From: Bacillus sp. REN10
GTDB lineage: Bacteria; Bacillota; Bacilli; Bacillales; Domibacillaceae
Assembly (NCBI RefSeq): GCF_016820555.1
Contig: NZ_JADHDW010000004.1
Span: forward strand, 238,217 to 302,216
Direction of reading: 5' to 3'
DNA: 64,000 nucleotides
Under the pieces are notes generated by a model. It had not been told where the DNA came from, searched no databases, and worked only from the letters and a program-made list of their open reading frames with translations. This document shows positions 1-9,059 of this stretch, piece after piece (the first letter of the stretch is position 1; every line of letters starts with the position of its first letter). The position numbers were made by a program, and so were the translations under genes.

Positions 1-1
1 T

Positions 2-1468
2 AAGCCTGTACGTGTTATCATTCTTAAAGCGCGCCAGATGGGATTCTCTACGGTCACAGAAGCCATCATTTATTATTTATCGTCATTGCAAGAAGCGAAG
101 AACGCATTCATTGTGGCCCAGGATTCAGCTGCTTCTGAAAACCTGTATGATATGTTCCGTCTTTATTACGAGAACATTCCAGAGAGCATTAAACCAATGA
201 GAAAGCGGAATAACGCGCGCCGCTTAACATTTGAGAATCCCAGTGTGAAAGAGGCGGAGCGACAAAAGAACCCAGGATTAAAATCGAAAATTACCGTGGC
301 ATCTGCTGAAAATAAAGTTCTGGCCCGTTCTGAAACCATTCATTATCTCCATGCTTCAGAGCTTGCTTTCTGGCCGGGCAGTAAGAAGAAAAAACATTTA
401 ACTGCTTTGTTTGCAGCTCTTTCCAAAGAGTCAGGAACAATTGGTGTGATTGAGAGTACAGCAAATGGTATGGAAGATTTCAAGCAAATGTGGGATGCAG
501 CGGAAAAAGGCGAGAATGATTACACACCACTGTTCTTCCCTTGGTTTGCCATGCCTACCTACCGCATGCCAGTACCAGGTGATTTTGAATTGACACCAGA
601 AGAAGGGGAGTTAAAAGAGCGGTTCAATCTTGATAATGAACAACTGCAATGGCGCCGCTTTACCATTCGAAATGACTGTAACGGTGATGTCCGACAGTTT
701 CGCCAGGAATATCCCTCCGTTCCGGAAGAAGCATTTTTGCTGTCCGGTGAAGGGATTTTTGACAATGAGGAAATTCAGCGAAAGATCGATCGAATTACAG
801 AAGTGCCTAAGTATTGTGATGTTGATGTAGTGAAGAAACAGATTACTGAACAGAAAAACGGTAAGTTGCTTATTTTTCGTGCTCCAGAAGAAGGAAAGAA
901 ATACATTATTGGAGCGGATACAGCGAAAGGAAAATCAACTGGTGACTATCAAGCCGCTTATGTCATTGAATGGCGTACTGGTGAAATGTGTGCGGTGCTT
1001 CATGGTCATTGGGATACAGACCAATACGGCAAGCGATTGGATGTGCTGGGTCGTTATTACAACACCGCGTTACTTGCTGTAGAGGAAAATAACACCGGTC
1101 ATTCGGTGCTAAATACGTTAGTGAATACATGTAAATATCCGCTTCTTTATTTATGGAAGAAAGGTGAATATGGATGGAACACTAACAACGCTACTCGACC
1201 AATTATGGTGAGTGACTTTAACGAAGCGATTCGTGATGATTTTTATCCAATATATGACCGAGAACTGTACAAAGAGTGTTTAACATTCATTGATAACAAC
1301 GGGAAAGCGGAAGCGGACACTGGTTGTCATGATGACAGAATTATGGCTTATGCTATTGCTCTTCAGGTTCGCCAAGTAGCCGCTCGTTATTTTGAGTGGT
1401 ATGAGAAAAAGTATAGCCATGATAACAAATCAAAAGAACGCAAGCGACCAAATCGTGAAAGGAGGTAA
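2..1468 (+). CDS. Phage terminase large subunit (5' end cut by window edge)
   Basis: The DNA-packaging motor ATPase/nuclease that cuts concatemeric phage DNA and pumps it into the prohead. The frame is open from base 2, so the true start lies outside the window. The Walker A-like motif KARQMGFST is encoded at about 26-52, and a Walker B-like ASELAFW follows. The C-terminal RNase H-type nuclease shows acidic residues in GADTAKG, AVEENN and CHDDRIMA. The next gene's ribosome site (AAAGGAGG) overlaps the stop. It is the first gene of a continuous head operon. Function is confident; which terminase subfamily is not resolved. Confidence 0.9.
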   Translation, partial: KPVRVIILKARQMGFSTVTEAIIYYLSSLQEAKNAFIVAQDSAASENLYDMFRLYYENIPESIKPMRKRNNARRLTFENPSVKEAERQKNPGLKSKITVASAENKVLARSETIHYLHASELAFWPGSKKKKHLTALFAALSKESGTIGVIESTANGMEDFKQMWDAAEKGENDYTPLFFPWFAMPTYRMPVPGDFELTPEEGELKERFNLDNEQLQWRRFTIRNDCNGDVRQFRQEYPSVPEEAFLLSGEGIFDNEEIQRKIDRITEVPKYCDVDVVKKQITEQKNGKLLIFRAPEEGKKYIIGADTAKGKSTGDYQAAYVIEWRTGEMCAVLHGHWDTDQYGKRLDVLGRYYNTALLAVEENNTGHSVLNTLVNTCKYPLLYLWKKGEYGWNTNNATRPIMVSDFNEAIRDDFYPIYDRELYKECLTFIDNNGKAEADTGCHDDRIMAYAIALQVRQVAARYFEWYEKKYSHDNKSKERKRPNRERR

Positions 1469-1471
1469 ACT

Positions 1472-3001
1472 ATGAGTCAGCAAAAAGTAAATGTTCGAGT
1501 GTTTAAAACGGAAGGATTGTCTGCAGACAGCCAGCAAATTTATGATGATCCGTTCCAATCGGCATATGTTGGCGATGTCATTCAGCCGCCTTATAACTTA
1601 AAGGAACTGAAAACCATTGGAGAGTATTCGACGATTATCCAACAATGTATAGATGCTTATAAAACAAATATTGTGGGTTTTGGCTTTCAACCGGAATACA
1701 TCTTCGATATGAACGCTGAGACTCTTTCGGAGGAAGAAAAACGGGCTGCTGAGAAAGAATGGATTCGACTTGAGGAATTTGTTCAATATCTTAACCTGGA
1801 TGAGTCGGCGGAAATCATCATTGGATATGCTCTTGAAGATCGAGAAAAGACTGGCAATGGTTTTTTGGAAGTGCTACGAGACGGCACTGGCGCTCCTGTT
1901 GGTATCGAGTATATGGATTGTCAGCAAATGCGCGTATGTAGCCGAACGGTACCTGAAAAAATCAAGTATACCATTACTGAAAATGGAGTGCCCAAAACAT
2001 TACCGCGGTGGAAGAAGTTTCGGAAATACGTTCAAATGGTGAATGGAAAGAAAGTCTATTTCAAAGAATACGGAGATCCTCGTGTAATGAATTCGGCCAC
2101 AGGAAAGTTTGATGATAATACGCCAGAAAATTTAATGGCTACTGAGGTGATCCACTTTAAGATTGGAAGTGGTACTTATGGCGTTCCTCGCTGGATTGGT
2201 AACCTTGTTAATATGTATGGGGCCCGCAAGGCTGAAGAATTGAACTATATGTATTTTAAACAAGGGAGGCATGTGCCAGCTGCTATCACTGTAGAAAACG
2301 GAATGCTGTCTGAAAAGTCTTATCAAGAGTTACAGCAATATATGAATGATATTCAAGGTGTGGAGAATGCTCATAAGTTTCTCCTTTTAGAAGCGGAAGG
2401 GCTGCCACAAGAGAATTTAACTGACGGTGAAGAGAAGATTACTCCAGTAAAGGTGCAGATTAAGTCGCTGGCGGAAGTTCTGCAGCAAGATGCTTTGTTT
2501 CTTGAATATGACGAGAAAAGCCGAAATAAGATCCGCTCTTCTTTTCGCCTGCCTCCACTCTATACTGGGGAAGCACATGAGTACAATCGAGCTACAGCGG
2601 ACACAGCGAGGAAGATAACCGAGGAACAAGTATTTCAACCTGAACGTAAGATTCTTTCACGAAAATTAAATACGTTGTTTCTTTCTGAAATCCAATTAAG
2701 CAAGGTGAAGTTAACGCTAAAGGGACCTGACTTCCGAGATCCGATTGAAATAGCCAAAGTGCTTACACCGTTTATTACAGCGGGAGCGGCTGCACCCAAT
2801 GACTTGAGGGACTTGCTTGGTCGTGTGTTAGGAAAAACGTTAGAGGAATGGCCAGAAGAATATAACAGGCCGATGCAGATGCTGCTCAAGGAAAAACAGG
2901 ACGCTTTTCCGATTATGATGCAGAAGTCCAAGGAACAGCAGAACGATCTCATCATGCTGTTAAAAGATATGCGTGATGCATTGGAAGAGTTGAAGTCATG
3001 A
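1472..3001 (+). CDS. Phage portal protein
   Basis: A 509-residue protein of the phage portal family (PBSX XkdE/SPP1-type size), forming the dodecameric ring at the capsid vertex through which DNA passes. The mid region AEELNYMYFKQGRHVPAAI and the later EYDEKSRNKIRSSFRLPP stretch, followed by a long alpha-helical C terminus, are typical of portals that sit directly after a terminase. The start is ATG with AAAGGAGG just upstream. The last codons overlap the next gene as ATGA, suggesting translational coupling. Length and position fit the family; no oddity seen. Confidence 0.9.
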   Translation: MSQQKVNVRVFKTEGLSADSQQIYDDPFQSAYVGDVIQPPYNLKELKTIGEYSTIIQQCIDAYKTNIVGFGFQPEYIFDMNAETLSEEEKRAAEKEWIRLEEFVQYLNLDESAEIIIGYALEDREKTGNGFLEVLRDGTGAPVGIEYMDCQQMRVCSRTVPEKIKYTITENGVPKTLPRWKKFRKYVQMVNGKKVYFKEYGDPRVMNSATGKFDDNTPENLMATEVIHFKIGSGTYGVPRWIGNLVNMYGARKAEELNYMYFKQGRHVPAAITVENGMLSEKSYQELQQYMNDIQGVENAHKFLLLEAEGLPQENLTDGEEKITPVKVQIKSLAEVLQQDALFLEYDEKSRNKIRSSFRLPPLYTGEAHEYNRATADTARKITEEQVFQPERKILSRKLNTLFLSEIQLSKVKLTLKGPDFRDPIEIAKVLTPFITAGAAAPNDLRDLLGRVLGKTLEEWPEEYNRPMQMLLKEKQDAFPIMMQKSKEQQNDLIMLLKDMRDALEELKS

Positions 3002-3906
3002 GTAAAGTTGAACAGCTTCTTAGAAGCATAAATACTTTTATTCAAAAGGCCGAAGAAAAAGATGATGAAAAGCTCACTGATGTGGTACCTGACTTCCCCG
3101 GTTTAGAAAGTATACCCGGCTATGTTGAAGATTATGAGAAAAAGATAGCCAAGCTGTTAAGGAAGCAGCGGAAACACTTTCTAGACGGTGTTAAATCCTA
3201 TGTGGGAAAGGATATCACATTACAGGCTTTGTTGATTTATCTGACAGCTAATCTATTTGCGGAGGATGAGTTTGCAGAGGAAATGGAGGAAGAGACATCC
3301 GCTTTTCTTCAGTTAACGGTAGCAGGATTAGCCGCTGAGTTAATGGATTCGATAGATAAAGACATACCTTTTGAAACGTTATCCAATCGGAGTGTCACTT
3401 GGATCGAAGAATGGTCCAAGGATTTGGGCGAATTGATGAAGCTGAATACTCATGAAGCGCTCGAACGAGAATTAAAGAAAGTCATTGAGGAAGGAGGGTC
3501 CATTCAAGATGCCGAACTTGCAATAAAAGATTTGCCACAGTTTGATCGTCAGCGTGCGCGAACCACAGCTATTACAGAAGTGTTGACCGCTTCTTCTGTT
3601 GCTCAAGTGGAATCCTATCGTCAAAGCCCAGCGGTTGAGAAGAAGCGGTGGAGGCACAGTGGGAGCAAAAAGAATAATCCTCGCAAAGAGCACAAGGACC
3701 TTGATGGAGAGGAAATTCCTGTTGATGAAAAGTTTGATGTAAATGGCTATGAAGCAGATTATCCAAGAGACCCCGCATTGCCAGCCAGTGAGCGGATAAA
3801 TTGCCATTGTGTGCTTTCACCAGTTGTTAGCGAATCCATTCTTGGATTGAGCAAGGAAGAGAAAGAGGAAATTCGACGGCAGGTGTTGGAAGAGTTGAAT
3901 AACTAG
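2998..3906 (+). CDS. Phage head morphogenesis protein, SPP1 gp7-like
   Basis: A 302-residue minor head protein of the SPP1 gp7 / Mu gpF family, bound to the portal and carried in small copy number inside the head. The signature lies near the C terminus: an RTTAITEVLTA helix, then the HKDLDG-EIPVDE segment, and ERINCHCVLSPV, which matches the family's conserved Asn-Cys-x-Cys end. The first half is acidic and helical. Its ATG overlaps the portal stop (ATGA). Placement between portal and prohead protease is usual. Confidence 0.85.
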   Translation: MSKVEQLLRSINTFIQKAEEKDDEKLTDVVPDFPGLESIPGYVEDYEKKIAKLLRKQRKHFLDGVKSYVGKDITLQALLIYLTANLFAEDEFAEEMEEETSAFLQLTVAGLAAELMDSIDKDIPFETLSNRSVTWIEEWSKDLGELMKLNTHEALERELKKVIEEGGSIQDAELAIKDLPQFDRQRARTTAITEVLTASSVAQVESYRQSPAVEKKRWRHSGSKKNNPRKEHKDLDGEEIPVDEKFDVNGYEADYPRDPALPASERINCHCVLSPVVSESILGLSKEEKEEIRRQVLEELNN

Positions 3907-3917
3907 GAGGCAGAACC

Positions 3918-4127
3918 ATGAACGTTAAAGAAGAAAAATTAAAAAGAATCGATGAAATTTATAGTTCATGGAGGGGCGGCTTTCTTCATGGAGATGTAGC
4001 AATGTCTGAAATCGGTAATGTATTGAGAAATACTGTTGGGATGAATACCATACAGGTCATAGATACATCGACAGGTGAATGCGTTGCTAATTTTCAAAGT
4101 GCCACGGCTGTTGTTATCAAACAATAA
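3918..4127 (+). CDS. Small hypothetical phage protein (69 aa)
   Basis: A 69-residue soluble protein with no recognised domain. It starts at ATG behind AGGAGG with normal spacing, right after the minor head gene and in the same operon. The N-terminal half is charged and helical, the C-terminal half beta-like (TIQVIDTSTGECVANFQ). Its place among head genes suggests a late structural or assembly accessory, but that is inference from position only. Confidence 0.6.
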   Translation: MNVKEEKLKRIDEIYSSWRGGFLHGDVAMSEIGNVLRNTVGMNTIQVIDTSTGECVANFQSATAVVIKQ

Positions 4128-4149
4128 ATCGAGGAGGAATGCGGGAAGT

Positions 4150-4794
4150 ATGCATTACACACGTAGAGTTGGAGAATACGAGGAAACATTTGAGGGAACA
4201 CCGGAAGAAATTATTAAAATAATAAATAAGGTCGAAGGCATCAATGAGAGTGAGCAAAAAGAAGCTAAACTTGCTGCTCATCGTTTTCTTTTGTTGAATA
4301 GTTATCCTCATGCTGATATTAAAAAGCTTGAGAACGAGAAAGTTATCCCTTTGGTTGTCGCTTCTGCAGTAAATTATTTGAATGAAAAGTTAGAGAAAAC
4401 ATCGAATGATAAGGAATTCCAGGCTGGCAAAATACCTCTAGAAGTAGATGTATGGAAAGAGATAGAAGGTTATTTAAAGACGGGATTTAAGGACGTTTTA
4501 AGGCTTCGTTATGATTATTCTGCAGATAAACAAAGTACAACGATCCATATCAGTCATCCTAAAGATGACAAGATTGTAAAAGAGAAGATTGAACTTGGAG
4601 CAGCAGAATCAGACGAACTAGTTATGCTGTTGTGCAAAAGGTTTAATATCCCCTCACATAATTTGTATGGCTTATTTTTTACATTAAACGCGACAGAGGT
4701 TCCTACTTTTTCGATTCGTCTTTGGCCGTATGTCGATGATGAATCAACCTTAGATAAATCTAAAAGTAGATTTGAGCCATTAACAATCGATTGA
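4150..4794 (+). CDS. Hypothetical phage protein (214 aa)
   Basis: A 214-residue soluble protein of unknown function. The frame stays open back to an ATG at 4075, but that would overlap the previous gene by 50 bases. The ATG at 4150 follows GAGGAGG (4131-4137), so it is preferred although the spacing of about 12 bases is long. No membrane segment or signal peptide is seen; the N terminus (YTRRVGEYEETFEGTPEE) resembles a small beta/helix regulatory-like fold but no family is recognised. It lies between minor head protein and prohead protease genes, not a usual member of this set, so it may be cargo. Confidence 0.6.
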   Translation: MHYTRRVGEYEETFEGTPEEIIKIINKVEGINESEQKEAKLAAHRFLLLNSYPHADIKKLENEKVIPLVVASAVNYLNEKLEKTSNDKEFQAGKIPLEVDVWKEIEGYLKTGFKDVLRLRYDYSADKQSTTIHISHPKDDKIVKEKIELGAAESDELVMLLCKRFNIPSHNLYGLFFTLNATEVPTFSIRLWPYVDDESTLDKSKSRFEPLTID

Positions 4795-4811
4795 GAGGAG
4801 GTGAAAAATAA

Positions 4812-6002
4812 ATGGGAAGAGAATTAATTAATGCTAACATCACTCATGTTTCTTACGTTGACAAAGGAGCCAACCAGAAGCAGTTCTTTTTCACGAAATC
4901 AGCTAAGCAGCCGGACTTTCAAAAAGAAGTGAAGCTTTTCATTAACAAAGAAGAAGAGGAGCAGCAACTTGTTTATGGTCTTGTGTATGAGCCGGATGTG
5001 GAAGATTCGCATGGGGACTTCATGACTGCTGCTGAGATTGAAAAGGCCGCTCATGGATTCATGAAGGATGCTCGCAACATCGATAAGCAGCATGATTTTA
5101 ATGCGGGTGTAGGGGAAGTAGTCGAATCCTATATTGCCCCGGCTGACTTCACGATTGGAGAGCAAACAATTACAAAGGGTTCCTGGGTGCTTGTAACAAA
5201 AGCTTCTGATGAAATTTGGGAAGAGATTAAAAAAGGAGCGATTACTGGTTATTCAATGGCCGGTACCGCTGAGACAATTGAAAAACAGAACGAAAAGCCC
5301 GCTGTTATCTCGGATAAAGGAGAAGCCGGGCTTTTTAATATGCTTAAAAGCTTTTTCACAGGTGAGCAGGTTCAAAAAGGCGCTGTTCGGGATGACTTTG
5401 AGCGAAAAAAGAAGCACAGGGATTTCTGGGCTGCTCAGAGTAGTTTTGAAGGAGTTATCCGCTCATATAACTGGAGAACAGATGAAGTGGAATTTGAGCA
5501 GGATGAAGCGAAACTTCGAGAAGCCATTGAAGACTATGTATCCATACTCAACGATATTTTATTAACTGAAAATGTCGCTAAGTCTATCGGAGAACCGCCT
5601 GAGAACATCGAAAAAGCTGGTAAGAAAATATCAGCAGCTCGCATGGATAAAATCAATGCCGCCTTTGATGCTCTTAATGAGTTGAAAGCGGAAGTGGAAG
5701 AAGAGGAGGAAGAAGAAGTGAAAAAAGAGGATATCGCAAAGATGTTAGACGAAAAGCTGTCACCGATCACGAAACGATTGGATGCAATTGAAAAAGAAGA
5801 AGGTGATGGCGCTGAACCGTCTGCTGAAGAGGAATTGTTAAAACAGTTTTCAGCTGCATTAGATGAAAAGCTGACACCAATTAATGACCGTTTGGAAGCA
5901 GTGGAGAAGGCGCGTGGCATTTCCAAGCAGTCTCATGAAGAAGAGTCAGCCGTTCCAGTCCAGAAGTCTGCTGGCCCGTCATATATGCGCCATTTCGGTT
6001 AA
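4812..6002 (+). CDS. xkdF: XkdF-type phage prohead protease with C-terminal scaffold-like domain
   Basis: The N-terminal 160 residues match the XkdF putative serine protease family: the opening VSYVDKGANQKQF, a candidate catalytic His94 in DKQHDF and Ser148 in GYSMAG. The protease matures the prohead. From about residue 290 the protein is acidic and coiled-coil-like, with two related segments, DEKLSPITKRLDAIEKEEG and DEKLTPINDRLEAVEKARG, a composition typical of scaffolds. Start is ATG after GAGAGGAGGTG. It directly precedes the capsid gene, the usual order. A nested in-frame start for the C-terminal part is described separately. Confidence 0.85.
   Translation: MGRELINANITHVSYVDKGANQKQFFFTKSAKQPDFQKEVKLFINKEEEEQQLVYGLVYEPDVEDSHGDFMTAAEIEKAAHGFMKDARNIDKQHDFNAGVGEVVESYIAPADFTIGEQTITKGSWVLVTKASDEIWEEIKKGAITGYSMAGTAETIEKQNEKPAVISDKGEAGLFNMLKSFFTGEQVQKGAVRDDFERKKKHRDFWAAQSSFEGVIRSYNWRTDEVEFEQDEAKLREAIEDYVSILNDILLTENVAKSIGEPPENIEKAGKKISAARMDKINAAFDALNELKAEVEEEEEEEVKKEDIAKMLDEKLSPITKRLDAIEKEEGDGAEPSAEEELLKQFSAALDEKLTPINDRLEAVEKARGISKQSHEEESAVPVQKSAGPSYMRHFG
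5704..6002 (+). other. Possible nested scaffold gene inside the protease gene
   Basis: AGGAGG at 5704-5709 is followed 8 bases later by an in-frame GTG (5718-5720) inside the protease gene. Initiation there would give a 94-residue acidic coiled-coil protein containing both DEKL-P-I repeats, without the protease domain. This mirrors the known lambda C/Nu3 arrangement, where the scaffold is translated from an internal start. Caution: a run of Glu codons (GAG/GAA) imitates a ribosome site by chance. Confidence 0.4.
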
Positions 6003-6033
6003 TTATTTATTAGGAGAGAGGATGAAATAAAAT

Positions 6034-6975
6034 ATGACAACTAATCAACAAATTTTATCTAAAGAAGCTGCCGTTGCAACTATCAAGAAAAACCTTGATA
6101 TTCCAATGGCGACAGGGGATGCCGAGGCGTTTCTTGTTGATACGATTAATACCGCTTCAACATTACCAAAGCTTCAACCGCTTTACCGTAATATAGCTGC
6201 AGGGAATATTGATGCCCTTTCTGTTGGTCGTCGTAAACTTCGTGAGGCAGGAGTAGATGACAATCCAACCGGTACAGGCTCTATCAACAGCCGCAAAATT
6301 CCGTATGCTGTACGTAAGGTGAAATGGGATGAATGGTTACAGAATGATGATCTCTTTTATGCAATGGCCGCTCGCGGTGATGATGTAGAAAGTAAAGCAA
6401 TTAGCATGATCCAGCAACAATTTGGTGTTGATTTACAGGATTTAATTTTCAACGGCGATACAGCTGCTGAAAGTGCTCCCGGTGTTCCAGATCCGTTCTT
6501 GTCTATCCTTGATGGTTTTGTAAAGAAGATGAAAGCATCCACTCATAAAACAGACCTGGCAGCTAACGAGCCAACGATCATGGACTTTGTTAATCATATT
6601 CAACTGCTTCCGGAGCGTTTTAAAAGCTTCTCAGATGTATCATGGTTCATTACTCAAAAGACCAATGACAAACTTGTCGCCATGATTTCAAACCGTCAAA
6701 CAGGATTTGGTGATGCTGTGCTTCAGGAAGGAAAAATCACTCGTTTAGCAGGATATCCAGTTGAGGTTGTAGCGGAAATGCAGAGTGGCTTTGCGGCTTT
6801 AACACCGAAAAGTAACTTGAAGCCAGTTTTCACTCGCCAGCTTCGCTATATTCGTACAGCAGACGGTGCAACAGCCGCCGCTAAAGATGCGACTTACCAT
6901 GTTCTTTATGCTTATCTAGATGCTGTTGTGCGTGAAGTGGATGCCGTTGCATACATGACAGGCGACAAGCTGTAA
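6034..6975 (+). CDS. xkdG: Major capsid protein, XkdG-like
   Basis: A 313-residue major head protein. Position immediately after the XkdF-type protease, size, and composition fit the PBSX XkdG group (HK97 fold expected from family knowledge). Visible features are an N-terminal helix (EAAVATIKKN), a central KVKWDEWLQNDDLFYAM stretch and a beta-rich C terminus ending in AYMTGDKL. Start ATG follows GGAGAGAGG. A strong independent ribosome site agrees with the high expression needed. Confidence 0.85.
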   Translation: MTTNQQILSKEAAVATIKKNLDIPMATGDAEAFLVDTINTASTLPKLQPLYRNIAAGNIDALSVGRRKLREAGVDDNPTGTGSINSRKIPYAVRKVKWDEWLQNDDLFYAMAARGDDVESKAISMIQQQFGVDLQDLIFNGDTAAESAPGVPDPFLSILDGFVKKMKASTHKTDLAANEPTIMDFVNHIQLLPERFKSFSDVSWFITQKTNDKLVAMISNRQTGFGDAVLQEGKITRLAGYPVEVVAEMQSGFAALTPKSNLKPVFTRQLRYIRTADGATAAAKDATYHVLYAYLDAVVREVDAVAYMTGDKL

Positions 6976-7005
6976 GATTAACAAAAAAGCAGGGAGGTAT
7001 TTACA

Positions 7006-7176
7006 ATGCCGAAAGTACAATATAAGCAAAAGACAGGCGCACTTCACATCGGAGGAGGGCGCTTTTTCTATGCTAATGAACCAGTTGAGGTATCTGCTAA
7101 AGAGCGGGATGAACTGCTCGAAAAATATTCTGATTTAGAAGAAGTGAAAGCAACAAAGACACAGGATAAGGAGTGA
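7006..7176 (+). CDS. Small hypothetical head-region protein (56 aa)
   Basis: A 56-residue ORF beginning MPKVQYKQKTGALHIGGGRF and ending in a charged helix (KERDELLEKYSDLEEVKA). A strong GGGAGG lies 9 bases upstream of the ATG, and the gene fills the gap between capsid and connector genes in the same direction. The N terminus looks beta-rich, the C terminus helical. Similar small genes are common at this place in PBSX-like phages; the role is unknown. Confidence 0.7.
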   Translation: MPKVQYKQKTGALHIGGGRFFYANEPVEVSAKERDELLEKYSDLEEVKATKTQDKE

Positions 7177-7182
7177 TAGCCT

Positions 7183-7572
7183 ATGCTCATCACTCCTGAT
7201 GATGTTATAAGCTATTCAGTCTTTGAACAGGTAAAAAGTAGAGACACAAAGCTACTGGAACAAGATATTTTAGAAGCGGAAATAGAGGTCAGAAGAATCG
7301 CTGGCCATGACTTTTCCGCTCCAGAGTATACACCGCTGCCGGCAGAAGTGAAGCTCGCTTTGCAGAAACTTGCCCAGTATTATGCGTTGGTTAATTCGGA
7401 TGAATCCTTGTCTAAAGGAATTAAAAGTGAAAAAATCGGGGACTATTCCTACACTGCATCAGAGGGGAGCGGTAATGCTAAGCCAGATGTATCAGCTTTA
7501 CTTTCAGCCTTTATCAAAAAGGATGAACCAGCAGACCCAGGCACTGCCCGAATGAGGTTGAGGTCCTTATGA
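7183..7572 (+). CDS. Head-tail connector, YqbG/DUF3199-like
   Basis: A 129-residue protein of the DUF3199 (YqbG) type, the adaptor that sits below the portal. It has the family pattern: short N terminus MLITPDDVISYSVFEQV, an all-helical body (LLEQDILEAEIEVRRIAGHDF, LKLALQKLAQYYALVN) and a GDYSYT strand near the end. Stop and next start overlap (ATGA), so the following gene is probably coupled. Function is inferred from family and position. Confidence 0.75.
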   Translation: MLITPDDVISYSVFEQVKSRDTKLLEQDILEAEIEVRRIAGHDFSAPEYTPLPAEVKLALQKLAQYYALVNSDESLSKGIKSEKIGDYSYTASEGSGNAKPDVSALLSAFIKKDEPADPGTARMRLRSL

Positions 7573-7922
7573 GTTATCGTAGCCTCCTTACCCATGAATG
7601 CGATATTTACCATTTAGTGAGGGCAGAAAGTGAAGGGGCGTGGGGGATACCGGGAGAGGACTTAGAAGAAGAATTCTCCTATAGCAATGTCCCAGACCTT
7701 TCCGCTGTTCCTTGCTACTTTACGGAAAAGAATCAAACCGTCGTGCAAGGTGAACCAGATCCAAAGGTGATCCAATCGTTCCTTATTCACTTTTTGCCGA
7801 CTGTTGATGTCCGATTGAATGACAAAGTAATTTGGAACGGAATTCAGTTTACATTGCAGATTCCAAAAAAGATTAAAAATCATCATATCGAAGTCACAGC
7901 TATTCGGAGTGAACACCTATGA
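7569..7922 (+). CDS. xkdH: Head-tail joining protein, XkdH/DUF3599-like
   Basis: A 117-residue protein starting MSYRSLLTHECDIYHL, the opening of XkdH/YqbH (DUF3599), a head-completion or stopper protein. It is mainly beta: PCYFTEKNQTVVQGEPDP, IQSFLIHFLP and NDKVIWNGIQFTLQIPKK form successive strands as in SPP1 gp16-like stoppers. It overlaps both neighbours by four bases, indicating coupled translation of the connector set. Confidence 0.75.
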   Translation: MSYRSLLTHECDIYHLVRAESEGAWGIPGEDLEEEFSYSNVPDLSAVPCYFTEKNQTVVQGEPDPKVIQSFLIHFLPTVDVRLNDKVIWNGIQFTLQIPKKIKNHHIEVTAIRSEHL

Positions 7923-8404
7923 GCATAAAAATACGCGGCTTAAAACAATTTATGAAACAGGTGGAAAAAGCAGCTGATAGGGACTTGAAAAAAGAGTTTG
8001 GTATATGGCTAGAAGGCATGGGAATGGATTTTCTTGCTTTGATTCAGAATGAGATTATCCGAACAGAAACAGTAGATACACGAAGATTATTAAACTCTTT
8101 TAGCCGAGGGGATTCTGAAAGTGTTTGGTCCATAAATTCAGGCGGATTAACCTTGGAAATTGGAACGAACTTGAAGTATGCCAGTTACGCAAACGACGGT
8201 CACTTTCAACGGAAACGCTTTGTGCCTGGATATTGGAGAGGCGATCGATTTGTTTATGATCCAGGAGCTAATACTGGCATGATGCTAAGAGAAAAATGGG
8301 TAGAAGGCTCTCATTATTGGGACAATGCTCTTGTTATTTTCGAAAGGATTTTTGAAAGAAGTCTGGAGCGTCGCATGCAACAGTGGTTAGATACAACATT
8401 TTAG
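7919..8404 (+). CDS. xkdI: Tail component, XkdI / HK97 gp10-like
   Basis: A 161-residue member of the XkdI/HK97-gp10-like group placed at the head-tail interface. The N terminus is a long amphipathic helix (LKQFMKQVEKAADRDLKKEF), followed by the conserved DTRRLLNSF and LEIGTNLKYASYANDGHF segments. The start overlaps the previous stop. In the family the protein helps complete the tail; exact role not proven. Confidence 0.75.
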   Translation: MSIKIRGLKQFMKQVEKAADRDLKKEFGIWLEGMGMDFLALIQNEIIRTETVDTRRLLNSFSRGDSESVWSINSGGLTLEIGTNLKYASYANDGHFQRKRFVPGYWRGDRFVYDPGANTGMMLREKWVEGSHYWDNALVIFERIFERSLERRMQQWLDTTF

Positions 8405-8415
8405 GAGGGGATGCC

Positions 8416-8856
8416 TTGAATCCGGAAGTTGCATCAATTAGGGCTTATTTCTATAAGTTATTTCCCTGCAAGGTTTACACGAAAGAAGTACCGGAAAAAT
8501 TTACTGTTCCGAGTATGTACTTTCCTCCTCCTTTTGCTCTTAACAGTAACGACACCTTATCAACTTTTCTAAAGACGTATAGTTTGCCGGTGAAGTTGTT
8601 TCATGAGGACTCACAACAGGCAAATAACGAAGCGGAGCGAATCGCTGACGTGGTTAATAGTAAAAAAGGGCTTATACCATTGGTTGATAAGACGGGCGCT
8701 GTAACAGGCGAATACGTGCGAATAAGCCGCATCGAAAACAGAATAGCAGATAGCGGAGTAGCGATTATTCAAGTGACATGGGATAGTCGTTATTTTTATG
8801 AAAAAGAAGAATATACGCCACTTCAAAATATTGGCGTGGATAGTGGGGTGAAATAA
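8416..8856 (+). CDS. xkdJ: Tail terminator-like protein, XkdJ/YqbJ type
   Basis: A 146-residue protein predicted to cap the tail tube. The frame is open from an ATG at 8383, but that lies inside the preceding gene; TTG at 8416 follows AGGAGGGG (8403-8410) and gives MNPEVASIRAYFYKLFPCK, so it is chosen. A nearby ATG at 8411 is out of frame and stops at once. The beta-rich core (VYTKEVPEKF, LPVKLFHEDS, GVAIIQVTWDSRYFY) fits tail-terminator folds. It overlaps the next ATG by one base. Confidence 0.7.
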   Translation: MNPEVASIRAYFYKLFPCKVYTKEVPEKFTVPSMYFPPPFALNSNDTLSTFLKTYSLPVKLFHEDSQQANNEAERIADVVNSKKGLIPLVDKTGAVTGEYVRISRIENRIADSGVAIIQVTWDSRYFYEKEEYTPLQNIGVDSGVK

Positions 8857-9059
8857 TGGCGAAAGAAAAGGCAACTGAAACAGCGAGTAACGAACCTGCT
8901 TTTTACTTGCACGAATTGCGAGAGCACTCTCAGAAGCTCTTTGGTGTAAAGCCAGAGGTTTTTGATGGTGCTGTTTTTGGTTTTAAGGAAATTCAAATGA
9001 CAAAGAAAGAGGCTGAATCACGCATTAAGGCCTTTTTGAACAAGGAGGTTAAACAATGA
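8856..9059 (+). CDS. YqzN/YkzM domain small phage protein
   Basis: A 67-residue protein matching the YqzN/YkzM type of small phage protein found just upstream of the tail sheath gene. The conserved part is FDGAVFGFKEIQMTKKEAESRIKAF. Its ATG overlaps the previous TAA, and its own stop overlaps the sheath ATG (ATGA). Family function is unknown. The location in skin and PBSX elements next to yqbK/xkdK agrees. Confidence 0.75.
   Translation: MAKEKATETASNEPAFYLHELREHSQKLFGVKPEVFDGAVFGFKEIQMTKKEAESRIKAFLNKEVKQ

Noticed and set aside
2635..3045. 136-codon antisense frame across portal and head protein
   Set aside because: Overlaps two confident genes and lacks a ribosome site.
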